Below the pieces are notes generated by a model, which did no database searches, was not told where the DNA came from, and was given only the letters and a program-made list of their open reading frames with translations. DNA of 64,000 nt from JAHEGP01 sp963751595 (GTDB lineage Bacteria > Pseudomonadota > Gammaproteobacteria > Pseudomonadales > JAHEGP01), in assembly GCA_963751595.1 (NCBI GenBank), contig CAVVVC010000005.1:62001-126000 (forward strand). Direction: 5' to 3'. Position numbers and translations under genes: made by a program. Of this stretch, positions 33,911-42,567 are shown piece after piece (position 1 is the stretch's first letter; the number at the start of each line of letters is the position of its first letter).

Positions 33911-35068
33911 ATGGCCCAGCAACAGAACCGGTTCAACGTCAAGGCAGCCTGGTGCGTTGCCCTGATTGCGCTGACGGGCTGTTCGCCGTCTGTTGACGTA
34001 GCACCCGTCGCCGCCAAGCCAGAAGTGACGGTGGTCAAGGTCGAGGCGGTCGATGTACCTGTTGTGTACGAAATTGTCGGTAAAACCAGCAGCTCCCGGC
34101 GCGTGGAGATACGCTCCCGGGTAGAGGGTTTTCTTGAGCGACGCATCTATAGAGAGGGCAGCAGGGTGGAGGAAGGAGAGGTGCTGTTCCAAATGGATCG
34201 CAAACCCTTCCAGGCACAATTGGACGCGGCCAGGGCGGAGCTGGAGCAGCAGCAGGCGCGTCTGAATAACGCCACCGCCAACCTGAAGCGAGTTAAGCCA
34301 CTCGCCAGGCAAAATGCCGTGGCTCAAAAAGAGCTGGACGATGCGCTGGGAGTTTTCCGCTCCTCGGCGGCATCGGTCGAGGCCGCCAAGGCCAAGGTTG
34401 TGCAGGCCGAGTTAAACCTGGGCTATACGGAAATCAAATCACCGGTTACCGGGGTGTCCAGCTTTGCCGTCAAGCAGGAGGGCTCTTACATCAGTAACAG
34501 CGACAGTCTGCTCACCTATGTCGCCCAGATCGAACCGATATGGGTTGAATTCAGCCTGTCCGAGAACCAGACTTTTCGGTTCAGGCGGCAGCTACGGGAA
34601 GGTACGGTATTAGCGCCGGTAGATGACAATTTTGAGGTCGAAATCGTCCTGGCCGATGGCACGATATTCCCCGAGAAGGGAAGGATAACCTTCTCCGATG
34701 CCTCGATCAGTGAAAAGACCGGCACCTTTTTATTGCGGGCAGAGATTGCCAATCCGAACGGGCAGCTGCGTCCCGGGCAATTCGTGCGCACGCGATTGCT
34801 GGGTGCGATACGACCCAGTGCCATATTGGTGCCCCAACGCGCGGTACAGCAGGGGGCGCAGGGCAGTTTTGTCTGGTTGGTGGACGACAGCGGTAACAGT
34901 CGATTTCAGCCGGTAGAAGTGGGTGAGTGGCAGGGGGACAAGTGGTTTATTACCAAGGGCTTGCGCGGCGGTGAAACCGTTGTTGTCGATGGCGCCCTGA
35001 AAGTCCGGGCCGGGATTGCCCTGCAAACCACTCCCTACGCCGAGGCAGCATCTGCTGCTGTCAACTAG
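33911..35068 (+). CDS. RND efflux periplasmic adaptor (membrane fusion protein)
   Basis: A 385-residue lipoprotein (ALIALTGCSPSVD, lipidated Cys near 21) of the AcrA/MexA type, bridging pump and outer-membrane channel. Visible parts are a lipoyl/barrel-sandwich half (RSRVEGFLERRIYREGSRVE), an alpha-hairpin (about 100-170, LEQQQARLNNATANLKRVKP), and the second lipoyl half (LGYTEIKSPVTGV). A beta-barrel and membrane-proximal domain follow, ending ETVVVDGALKVRAG. The ATG at 33911 has AGGA 8 bases upstream; an in-frame start at 33866 lacks this and would move the lipobox inward. It is the first gene of a three-gene pump operon. Confidence 0.92.
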   Translation: MAQQQNRFNVKAAWCVALIALTGCSPSVDVAPVAAKPEVTVVKVEAVDVPVVYEIVGKTSSSRRVEIRSRVEGFLERRIYREGSRVEEGEVLFQMDRKPFQAQLDAARAELEQQQARLNNATANLKRVKPLARQNAVAQKELDDALGVFRSSAASVEAAKAKVVQAELNLGYTEIKSPVTGVSSFAVKQEGSYISNSDSLLTYVAQIEPIWVEFSLSENQTFRFRRQLREGTVLAPVDDNFEVEIVLADGTIFPEKGRITFSDASISEKTGTFLLRAEIANPNGQLRPGQFVRTRLLGAIRPSAILVPQRAVQQGAQGSFVWLVDDSGNSRFQPVEVGEWQGDKWFITKGLRGGETVVVDGALKVRAGIALQTTPYAEAASAAVN

Positions 35069-35083
35069 GGAGGGCTGACGCCA

Positions 35084-38000
35084 ATGATTTCGGCAATTTT
35101 TATCCAGCGCCCCGTACTCTCAACCGTGCTCTCGATCATCGTCGTGATTCTCGGTTTCGTTTCCATGTATGGCCTTCCGATTACCCAATACCCGGATATA
35201 GCACCGGTGCAGGTGACGGTAAGCACCGGTTACCCCGGCGCTGATGCCGAGACCGTGGCGAACTCAGTAGCTGCGCCGATCGAAAAGCAAATCAACGGCG
35301 TCGACAACATGATCTACATGCAGTCGACCAGCTCTGCCACCGGCGAAATGGGCCTGACCGTTTATTTTACTATGGATACCGACCCGGATACCGCCGAGGT
35401 CAAAGTCAATAATCGGGTGGGTTTGGCGCTCGCGGAATTACCCGATGTCGTGCGCAATGCGGGAGTCAATGTCGAGAAACGTTCTTCCAGCTTTCTGATG
35501 CTGATCGGTATTTACTCGCCGGACGGTCGCTACGACGAACAGTATGTAGGCAACTATGCCAACCTGTATGTGCTGGACGCCCTGAAGCGGGTACCGGGGG
35601 CCAACCAGGCGAGTATTATGGGACTGCCCGACCTGGCGATGCGACTATGGCTGCAACCCGACCGCATGGCCGGTTTGAAAGTGACAACCACCGATGTGCA
35701 AAAGGCAGTCAGCGAGCAGAACAAGCAGTTTGGCGCCGGCCGCCTGGGCCAGGCACCCACCGAGGGCGCGGTTGAAATGACCTTCCCGGTGGTCACCGAG
35801 GGCCGCTTTACCGAAGCCCATGAGTTTGACGATGTCATACTGCGCGCTGACCCGGAGGGTGCCGCCATCGTCCGCATGAAAGATGTGGGTTATGCCGAGG
35901 AGGGCCTGAAGCAGTACCTGTTGCGCTCCAGCCTGAATGGCAGCCCGGCCACCTTTATTGCGGTCTATCAGCAGCCCGGCTCTAACGCGATGGAAGTTGC
36001 GGCCAATGTGCGGGCGGAACTGGAACGGCTGAGTGCGAGTTTCCCCGACGGCATTGACTATACAGTGTCGCTTGACACCACCAAGGTGGTCCAGGCATCC
36101 ATTGACGAGGTGGTTGAAACCCTGTTGATTGCGGTAGCGCTGGTGGTGCTGGTGACCTACCTCTTCCTGCAGAACATCAATGCCACCCTGATTCCCACTG
36201 TGGCCATTTTTATCTCCCTGGTAGGCACCTTCATCGGTATGGCCGCACTGGGCTTCTCCATCAACCTGTTGACCTTGTTCGGCCTGATCCTGGCCATTGG
36301 CATTGTCTGCGATGATGCGATCGTGGTGGTGGAAAACGTTGAACGCAACATGAACCAGCTGGGTATGCAGCCCAGGGAGGCTACTTTCAGGGCGATGGAA
36401 GAGGTGACCGGGCCCGTAATCGCCACCACGCTGGTATTGATTGCGGTTTTTGTACCAGTGGCCTTTCTGTCCGGCACTACCGGAGTGCTGTTTCAGCAGT
36501 TTGCCATTACCATCGCCATATCGGTGTCGATCTCCAGCTTTATCGCGCTGACCCTGACCCCGGCGCTGGCCGCTATTTTGCTCAAACCAGGGGTGGCGCC
36601 CAATCGATTTTTCAGCCAATTCAACCAATGGCTGGATGCATTGACTGAGCGCTATGCCGCCGGAGCCGAGCTGACAATCAAGCGCAGCGGTCTTGCCCTG
36701 ATGATTCTCGCGGCGATGCTGTTCGCCACCTTTACCTTGTTTAAATCGGTCCCGGGCAGTTTCGTGCCACCCGAGGACCAGGGCTTTCTGTTTGCCGCCA
36801 TTATGCTGCCGGATGGCGCGAGTATTGATCGCAGCGAGAAGATGACCCAGGACGTCGCAGACATCTTTTCGCAACACCCTGCGGTGCAGGATTACTCCGC
36901 CTTGGCCGGTTTCAGCCTGCTGGACGGGCAGTTCAAGACCAATTCAGGGACAGTCTTTGTGTCGCTTAAGGATTTTGCACAGCGGACTGATCCCGAGCTG
37001 ACCGTGGACGCCCTGTTGGCGTGGGTCACTCCCCGGCTCAATGCCCTGAACGAAGGTGTTGCCTTTGCCATTAATCCGCCGCCAATTCCCGGCCTGGGCA
37101 GCCAGGGAGGCTTCGAGTTCTGGCTGCAGAATCGCGGCCAGGGCGATGTCGCGCAGCTGGAGGAAACCACCCGGGGGCTGGTCGCAGAGGCTGAAGCGCG
37201 GGCCGAGTTGACGCGACTCAATACCACCATCAACGCGGCGTCACGCCAGTTGCGCACCGAGGTTGATCGCTCCAAAGCGGAGATGCTCGGTGTGCCGGTA
37301 CAGGATATCTACAATACCCTGCAAACCCTTTTTGGCTCGCTCTACGTCAGTCAGTACAACAAGTTTGGCCGGGTCTGGCAGGTCATTATGCAGGCCGAGC
37401 CGGAATACCGCGAAAGGCCCGAGGACATCAACAATATCTTTGTCCGCCAGAAAGACGGCGAGATGGTGCCGATTTCCGCCGTTGTAGAGACGGCCTATGA
37501 CGTCGGGCCCGATTTGGTGTCGCGCTTTAACGGCTTTATGGCGGCTAAAATCACCGGTGACGCAGCGGCGGGGTTCAGTTCCGGGCAGTCTATCGGCGCC
37601 ATGGAGGCCATCTCAGCCCAGCACCTGCCCGATGGCTATACCTACGCCTGGTCGGGTCAGGCATTTGAGGAGAAGCAGTCAAGTGGCGCTTCCGCCATCG
37701 TGTTTGGCTTTGCCCTGGTGATGGTGTTCCTGATTCTGGCGGCACAATACGAGCAATGGTCGCTGCCCATTGCAGTGCTTACCGCTGTGCCCTTTGGCAT
37801 CTTTGGCGCCCTGGTTGCTGTGTGGATGCGAGGCATGGAAAATGACGTCTATTTTCAGATCGGGCTGGTCACCCTGATTGGCCTGTCGGCCAAGAATGCT
37901 ATCCTCATTATCGAGTTCGCCGAGCTCAAGTACAGCGAAGGCATGAGTGCAAGGGATGCAGCCATCGAGGCCGCCCGCTTGCGCCTGCGACCCATACTGA

Positions 38001-38233
38001 TGACATCGCTGTCGTTTATTTTTGGCGCGATGCCGCTGGTATTGGCTTCCGGAGCGGGAGCGGCGGCCCGGCATTCTATTGGTACCGGGATTATCGGAGG
38101 TATGATCGGCGCCACCAGCCTGGCGTTGTTCTTTGTGCCGCTTTTCTATTTTCTGGTTATCAGCGCCAAGGAAAAGCTGCAGGGCGGTCGCAAGTCGGAT
38201 GGCGCCTTGAGCAAGAACCCCGGGGAGGCTTGA
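35084..38233 (+). CDS. RND multidrug efflux transporter (HAE1, AcrB-like)
   Basis: A 1049-residue inner-membrane proton-driven exporter, the size of AcrB/MexB. The N-terminus IFIQRPVLSTVLSIIVVILG is helix 1. IGIVCDDAIVVVENVERNM carries the paired Asp of helix 4 used in proton relay, with Lys in LIGLSAKNAILIIEFAEL on helix 10. Porter-domain repeats flank these. GSFVPPEDQGFLFAAIMLPD and GAGAAARHSIGTG are typical family stretches. The substrate class (drugs, bile salts, solvents) cannot be read from the sequence. It begins 15 bases after the adaptor and ends one base before the channel gene. Confidence 0.95.
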   Translation: MISAIFIQRPVLSTVLSIIVVILGFVSMYGLPITQYPDIAPVQVTVSTGYPGADAETVANSVAAPIEKQINGVDNMIYMQSTSSATGEMGLTVYFTMDTDPDTAEVKVNNRVGLALAELPDVVRNAGVNVEKRSSSFLMLIGIYSPDGRYDEQYVGNYANLYVLDALKRVPGANQASIMGLPDLAMRLWLQPDRMAGLKVTTTDVQKAVSEQNKQFGAGRLGQAPTEGAVEMTFPVVTEGRFTEAHEFDDVILRADPEGAAIVRMKDVGYAEEGLKQYLLRSSLNGSPATFIAVYQQPGSNAMEVAANVRAELERLSASFPDGIDYTVSLDTTKVVQASIDEVVETLLIAVALVVLVTYLFLQNINATLIPTVAIFISLVGTFIGMAALGFSINLLTLFGLILAIGIVCDDAIVVVENVERNMNQLGMQPREATFRAMEEVTGPVIATTLVLIAVFVPVAFLSGTTGVLFQQFAITIAISVSISSFIALTLTPALAAILLKPGVAPNRFFSQFNQWLDALTERYAAGAELTIKRSGLALMILAAMLFATFTLFKSVPGSFVPPEDQGFLFAAIMLPDGASIDRSEKMTQDVADIFSQHPAVQDYSALAGFSLLDGQFKTNSGTVFVSLKDFAQRTDPELTVDALLAWVTPRLNALNEGVAFAINPPPIPGLGSQGGFEFWLQNRGQGDVAQLEETTRGLVAEAEARAELTRLNTTINAASRQLRTEVDRSKAEMLGVPVQDIYNTLQTLFGSLYVSQYNKFGRVWQVIMQAEPEYRERPEDINNIFVRQKDGEMVPISAVVETAYDVGPDLVSRFNGFMAAKITGDAAAGFSSGQSIGAMEAISAQHLPDGYTYAWSGQAFEEKQSSGASAIVFGFALVMVFLILAAQYEQWSLPIAVLTAVPFGIFGALVAVWMRGMENDVYFQIGLVTLIGLSAKNAILIIEFAELKYSEGMSARDAAIEAARLRLRPILMTSLSFIFGAMPLVLASGAGAAARHSIGTGIIGGMIGATSLALFFVPLFYFLVISAKEKLQGGRKSDGALSKNPGEA

Positions 38234-38234
38234 T

Positions 38235-39677
38235 ATGAGGCGCTTGCTGTTACCTGCCCTGGCGCTGGCGCTTGGCGCCTGTGCGGTTGGCCCCGACTAC
38301 CAGCCGCCCAATATTGAAACGCCGGCGAATTGGCAGGTCAGCCTGGCGGAAGCAACCGCAACCGCTAATACCGCCTGGTGGTCAGAGTTCCAGGATCCGG
38401 CGCTGGATGAACTCGTAGAGCAAGCTTTGCAAAACAACCTCGATGTGCGCATTGCCGCGGCCCGTATCGAACAGTTTGCCGCGCGCCTCAATATCACCCG
38501 CTCCCAGTATTTCCCGCAAATTGGCTATGGCGCCGCCGCTGACCGACAGGGAATAGACCCCTCAAGGGCCATACCCGGTTTCAGTGAAGGCCTGACGGAC
38601 TCCTACCAGGCAACACTGAACGTGGGCTGGGAACTGGACGTCTGGGGCAGGGTGCGCCGGGCCAGCGAGGCGGCCAGGGCAGAGTTACTGGCTTCGGAGG
38701 AGGTACGACGCGCGACGATTCTCAGCCTGGTTTCCTCGGTTGCGGTCAGTTATGTCAACCTCAGGCGGCTGGACCGGCAACTGGAAATTGCCATCCAGAC
38801 CCGGGAGAGCCGGCGTCAGGCGCTGGCCCTGTTTGAACTGCAGTTCGCCGGCGGTGTGATCGGTGCCTTGCAGCTGGCGCAGGTGCGTTCAGAATACGAA
38901 AGTGCAGCGGCGGCCGTGCCTGCCCTGGAGCTCGATATTGCGCAGTTGGAAAATGCCATCTCGGTTCTGCTTGGACGCAACCCCGGACCTATTCCCAGGG
39001 GCCTGAGTATTGAACAGTTCCAGCTCAGCGAGATTCCCGCCGATATTCCATCCGAGGTGCTATTGCGACGACCTGATATCCGTGCTGCGGAGCAACAGCT
39101 GATAGCCGCTAACGCCCGGATTGGAGTGGCGCGCGCCGCCTATTTTCCGAGGATTTCCCTCACCGGGTTGGCGGGTTTTGTCAGTGGCGACCTGTCCACC
39201 TGGTTCGACCAGGAATCCCGCACCTGGGGGGTGGGTGGCGATCTGCTGGGGCCGATTTTTGCCGGAGGCCGCATTAAATCGGGCGTGGAGCAATCCGAGG
39301 CCGTGCGCAGGGAGTTTCTTTTCAACTATCAGCAGGCCATCCTGCAGGCGTTGCGAGAGGTGGAAGACGCGTTGGTGCAAACGCAGAAATCCCGGGAGCA
39401 ACTGATTTTGGAGCAGCGCCGGGTGGTTGCTCTCAAGGACTACGCCAGACTCGCCAGGCTGCGCTACGACAACGGCTACACCAGCTACATCGAAGTGCTG
39501 GATTCCGAGCGCAGCCTGTTTAGTGCCCAACTTAATGTGGTGCAGTTGGAAAACAGTGTTTACAGTGGGATCATCAATACCTACAAGGCCATGGGTGGCG
39601 GCTGGGTGGATCTGGCACAGCAGTCGGCGGACATGATCGATTTCCCTCCGGCTCCCGAGGCCCCGACGAGTCAATAG
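38235..39677 (+). CDS. RND outer membrane channel (OprM/NodT family lipoprotein)
   Basis: A 480-residue outer-membrane factor. LLLPALALALGACAVGPDYQ ends in a lipobox with Cys near 16, followed by the family-typical VGPDYQPP. Two outer-membrane efflux repeats follow: first WWSEFQDPALDELVEQAL and LNVGWELDVWGRVRRASEAA; second LLRRPDIRAAEQQLIAANAR and AYFPRISLTGLAGF. These build the trimeric beta-barrel and helical tunnel. It is the third gene of the operon and likely works with the two preceding proteins as one tripartite pump. Confidence 0.93.
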   Translation: MRRLLLPALALALGACAVGPDYQPPNIETPANWQVSLAEATATANTAWWSEFQDPALDELVEQALQNNLDVRIAAARIEQFAARLNITRSQYFPQIGYGAAADRQGIDPSRAIPGFSEGLTDSYQATLNVGWELDVWGRVRRASEAARAELLASEEVRRATILSLVSSVAVSYVNLRRLDRQLEIAIQTRESRRQALALFELQFAGGVIGALQLAQVRSEYESAAAAVPALELDIAQLENAISVLLGRNPGPIPRGLSIEQFQLSEIPADIPSEVLLRRPDIRAAEQQLIAANARIGVARAAYFPRISLTGLAGFVSGDLSTWFDQESRTWGVGGDLLGPIFAGGRIKSGVEQSEAVRREFLFNYQQAILQALREVEDALVQTQKSREQLILEQRRVVALKDYARLARLRYDNGYTSYIEVLDSERSLFSAQLNVVQLENSVYSGIINTYKAMGGGWVDLAQQSADMIDFPPAPEAPTSQ

Positions 39678-39698
39678 CCGGTGCTTGGCCGACTGTAG

Positions 39699-40175
39699 AA
39701 ACAATTCACCGAGACGGCCAAATCACTCTCTGAGCTGGAGTCCGGCGCCACCACAGAAACCCTGCGCGATGGCTGGCTCCATTCCGGTGATGTCGCGACG
39801 ATGGATGCAGATGGCTACATCACCATCTGCGACCGGATAAAGGGCATGATCATCTCCGGCGGAGAAAACATCTACCCGGCCGAAGTCGAGAACGCGATTC
39901 TGTCTCACGACAAGGTAGTGGAAGTTGCGGTAATCGGGCAACAGAACGAGCAGTGGGGCGAAATCCCATTGGCCGTGGTGGTGGTGAAGGGTGCAATCGA
40001 TGCTCAGCAATTACTGGATTACTGCGAGGGTAAGCTGGCGCACTTCAAAATTTCCAAGCGCGTTGAATTCATCGATGAGATTCACCGCAATCCAACGGGC
40101 AAAGCACTCAAAGCCCGGTTGCGTGAGCAGTTTGCGGCGCCTGCCAGCTCGGACTGGCGCACCGGCGACACATAG
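39699..40175 (+). pseudogene. 3' fragment of an AMP-forming acyl-CoA synthetase gene
   Basis: The frame reads TETLRDGWLHSGDVATMDAD, then GYITICDRIKGMIISGGENI and YPAEVEN...IHRNPTGKALKARLRE. That is the C-terminal lid domain of acyl-CoA/acid-thiol ligases, including the hinge motif (D-R-x-K-x-M-I) and the Lys in NPTGKALK that catalyses adenylation. The N-terminal domain with the AMP-binding signature is absent, and upstream of about 39740 the similarity stops; a stop codon occurs in frame at 39696. An ATG at 39801 could start a 124-residue lid-only protein, but a truncated remnant is more likely. It sits at the right edge of the accessory block, next to rsmA. Confidence 0.7.
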
Positions 40176-40436
40176 AAACGATGAAATCAGAGATCACCAG
40201 CTCCCTCCGATCATGGTGAGGTTGACGTTAAAAGAAAATTTTTCCAGCCCGCCGAGTTACGCCAGTCTCACCCATATACCGACCCCCACTCGATTACCCT
40301 TTGGTGGTACCGATGCGAATAACAGTAACGGTTGAAATCGCACCCGCTATGGTTCCAAATGGGCGGCTCTCGCGAGTCAATCCATCGCAAGGTTTGAGTA
40401 CCGAGTCTTGACAATGGCCAATACAGGAACAAGCCC

Positions 40437-41261
40437 TTGAATCACCGCCCACGGAAAAGGTTCGGCCAGAATTTTCTGCGCGATAACAACGTTATCGACA
40501 AGATTGTTGCTGCGGTCGCGCCCCGACCCGGGCAGCACATCGTGGAGATAGGGCCGGGCGAAGGCGCCCTCAGCGAAGCACTGATCGCGAGCGGGACACA
40601 GGTCACTGCACTGGAAATCGACAGGGACCTGGTGCCGCATCTGCTGCTTCGCTTCGGCCTTGCTGCCAATTTCACGGTGATTCAGGCCGATGCCCTGCTC
40701 CACGATTTCAGCCAAATGTGTAGCGATGATCAAAAATTTCGCATCGTGGGCAACCTGCCCTACAACATCTCTACCCCGCTGCTGTTTCACTTGCTGGAAT
40801 TTGCGACAGATATCGCCGATATGCACTTTATGCTGCAAAAGGAAGTGGTGCAGCGCATGGCCGCGGCTCCCGGAAGCAAGCACTACGGCAGGTTGAGCAT
40901 CATGGTGCAATACGCCTGTCGGGTCGACCCGCTGTTTGAAGTGCCGCCGGGCGCTTTTTACCCGGCCCCGAAGGTAGACTCGGCGGTGTTACGACTCACC
41001 CCGTGGCAGCAGCCGCCCCATCCGGCCGCGGATCCGCGCCAGCTTGCCCACCTCGTCAATGTCGCCTTTCAGCAACGCCGTAAAACCCTGCGCAACGCGC
41101 TCAAGGGATTAATCAGTGAGGAAGCCCTCACTTTATTGCAAATTGATAGTAAAATGCGTCCGGAGAATTTATCACTGGCTGACTACGTCGCCATCAGCAA
41201 CGCACTATCAGGCCCTCGCACGGAGTCTCATGCCCCAGAGTTCCCAAAACGAAAACATTGA
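40437..41261 (+). CDS. rsmA: 16S rRNA (adenine1518/1519-N6)-dimethyltransferase
   Basis: A 274-residue SAM-dependent enzyme that dimethylates two adjacent adenines in helix 45 of 16S rRNA late in 30S assembly. Motifs are PRKRFGQNFLRD, the SAM-binding VEIGPGEGALSEALI, ALEIDRDLVPHL, QADAL, the catalytic NLPYNISTPLLFHL, and FYPAPKVDSAVLRL. The start is TTG at 40437, supported by AGGA 8 bases upstream. Its 3' end overlaps apaG by 32 bases. Normally it follows pdxA directly; here it opens the right flank of the accessory block. An isolated TTGACA at 40408 has no matching -10. Confidence 0.96.
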   Translation: MNHRPRKRFGQNFLRDNNVIDKIVAAVAPRPGQHIVEIGPGEGALSEALIASGTQVTALEIDRDLVPHLLLRFGLAANFTVIQADALLHDFSQMCSDDQKFRIVGNLPYNISTPLLFHLLEFATDIADMHFMLQKEVVQRMAAAPGSKHYGRLSIMVQYACRVDPLFEVPPGAFYPAPKVDSAVLRLTPWQQPPHPAADPRQLAHLVNVAFQQRRKTLRNALKGLISEEALTLLQIDSKMRPENLSLADYVAISNALSGPRTESHAPEFPKRKH

Positions 41262-41616
41262 AATCCGCGTCAACACGCGCTTTTTGCCGGAGCAGTCCGA
41301 CCCGGAACATGGCCGTTTCGCTTTCGCCTATACCATCGCGATCACCAACGGTGGTACCGAGCCCGTGCGCCTGCTCAGTCGCTACTGGTTGATTACCGAC
41401 GGCAACAACGATAAAAAGGAAGTCCACGGCGAAGGGGTGGTTGGTGAGCAGCCCTATATCCCCGCCGGGGATACCTTTGAATACACCAGTGGCGCGATGC
41501 TCAAAACGGCGGTCGGCACGATGGAAGGAAGCTATCAAATGGTGACCGACTCCGGGGACTACTTCGACGCTGTCATCCCCCGCTTCAGTTTGAAAGATCC
41601 CAGGGCCCTGCATTGA
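41230..41616 (+). CDS. apaG: ApaG-domain protein
   Basis: A 128-residue beta-sandwich protein (E. coli 125) related to fibronectin III folds and F-box-associated ApaG domains. Family stretches are FAYTIAITNGGTEPVRLLSR, YWLITDGNN, KEVHGEGVVGEQPYIPAGDT and FEYTSGAMLKT, then the end YFDAVIPRFSLKDPRALH. The exact biochemical role in bacteria is not settled; it is linked to metal efflux and to ApaH by co-occurrence. The ATG at 41230 lies inside the rsmA end, with GGAG just upstream. It sits 80 bases before apaH. Confidence 0.94.
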   Translation: MPQSSQNENIEIRVNTRFLPEQSDPEHGRFAFAYTIAITNGGTEPVRLLSRYWLITDGNNDKKEVHGEGVVGEQPYIPAGDTFEYTSGAMLKTAVGTMEGSYQMVTDSGDYFDAVIPRFSLKDPRALH

Positions 41617-41696
41617 TTGTCCGCTCACGGAATCATGGCCTGAACACCGGCGAGGGCGCTGTCGACCGACCCTGCTGCAGGGTCGATCCATAGGCT

Positions 41697-42506
41697 ATGG
41701 CTACTTATGCGGTCGGGGACGTCCAGGGTTGCTACAGGCCCCTGATGTGCCTGTTGAAGCGGATAAAGTTCGACGAAGGCACAGACCAATTGTGGTTTGT
41801 CGGTGATCTGATCAACCGCGGACCCCAGTCGCTGGAAGTGCTGCAACTGGCGCGCTCCCTGGGCGATCAGGCCAAAATTGTGCTCGGCAATCACGACCTG
41901 CATTTCCTGGCGGTTGCCACCGGCATGCGCCCTCCCCGCAACAAGGATACCCTCGACCCGGTATTGCAGTCACCCGAATGCGATTCCCTGGTTGACTGGC
42001 TGCGACAGCAACCGCTGTTCTATACCGATGCAGCACTGGGTTATTCGATGGTCCACGCCGGTATTCCCCCCGGCTGGAGCCTCGCCAGAGCCCAGAAGCG
42101 TGCCCACGAAGTCGAACAGATGCTGCGCTCCTCCCGCTACCTGGATTTTCTCGACGCCATGTACGGCGATGAACCGCTGGGCTGGAGCGCGGACCTGCGG
42201 GGCATGGAGCGCTTGCGCGTGATCACCAACTACCTCACGAGAATGCGCTTCTGTGCCGCCGACGGCACTTTGGACCTGATGGACAAAACCCACACAGAAT
42301 CGGCGCGTCTGGGTTTCCTCCCCTGGTATCGTTTCCCCAACCCGAGCCTGGAGAGTCACAAACTGCTGTTCGGTCACTGGGCTGCGCTGGATGGCAAGGT
42401 CGACGTAAAAAATGTGTTTGCCCTCGACACGGGCTGTGCCTGGGGCGGCAGGCTGACCATGATGCGGCTGGAAGATGGGCGCTTTTTCCGCTGCAGGTGC
42501 CGCTGA
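41697..42506 (+). CDS. apaH: Symmetrical bis(5'-nucleosyl)-tetraphosphatase
   Basis: A 269-residue metallophosphoesterase that splits Ap4A into two ADP and removes Np4A RNA caps. Metal-binding motifs are YAVGDVQGCYRPL, WFVGDLINRGPQSLEVLQ, VLGNHDLHFLAVATG, and MVHAGIPPGWSL near residue 120. LLFGHWAALDG and ALDTGCAWGGRLTMMRL close the active site. Length is normal. It follows apaG in the standard rsmA-apaG-apaH order and precedes cca by 61 bases. Confidence 0.97.
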   Translation: MATYAVGDVQGCYRPLMCLLKRIKFDEGTDQLWFVGDLINRGPQSLEVLQLARSLGDQAKIVLGNHDLHFLAVATGMRPPRNKDTLDPVLQSPECDSLVDWLRQQPLFYTDAALGYSMVHAGIPPGWSLARAQKRAHEVEQMLRSSRYLDFLDAMYGDEPLGWSADLRGMERLRVITNYLTRMRFCAADGTLDLMDKTHTESARLGFLPWYRFPNPSLESHKLLFGHWAALDGKVDVKNVFALDTGCAWGGRLTMMRLEDGRFFRCRCR

Positions 42507-42567
42507 GGGCAAGCTATCCGGGGAATTAAGCCGGGCCTAAATCATTTCTGACAGGCGGTTATTCAGT

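Noticed and set aside
35645..36877. 410-codon minus-strand frame across the RND transporter
   Set aside because: Gln/His/Gly-rich antisense shadow of a clear AcrB-like gene.
40408..40436. Promoter for rsmA from the perfect TTGACA
   Set aside because: No -10-like hexamer at 15-19 bases downstream; the expected position falls on GC-rich bases at the ribosome site.
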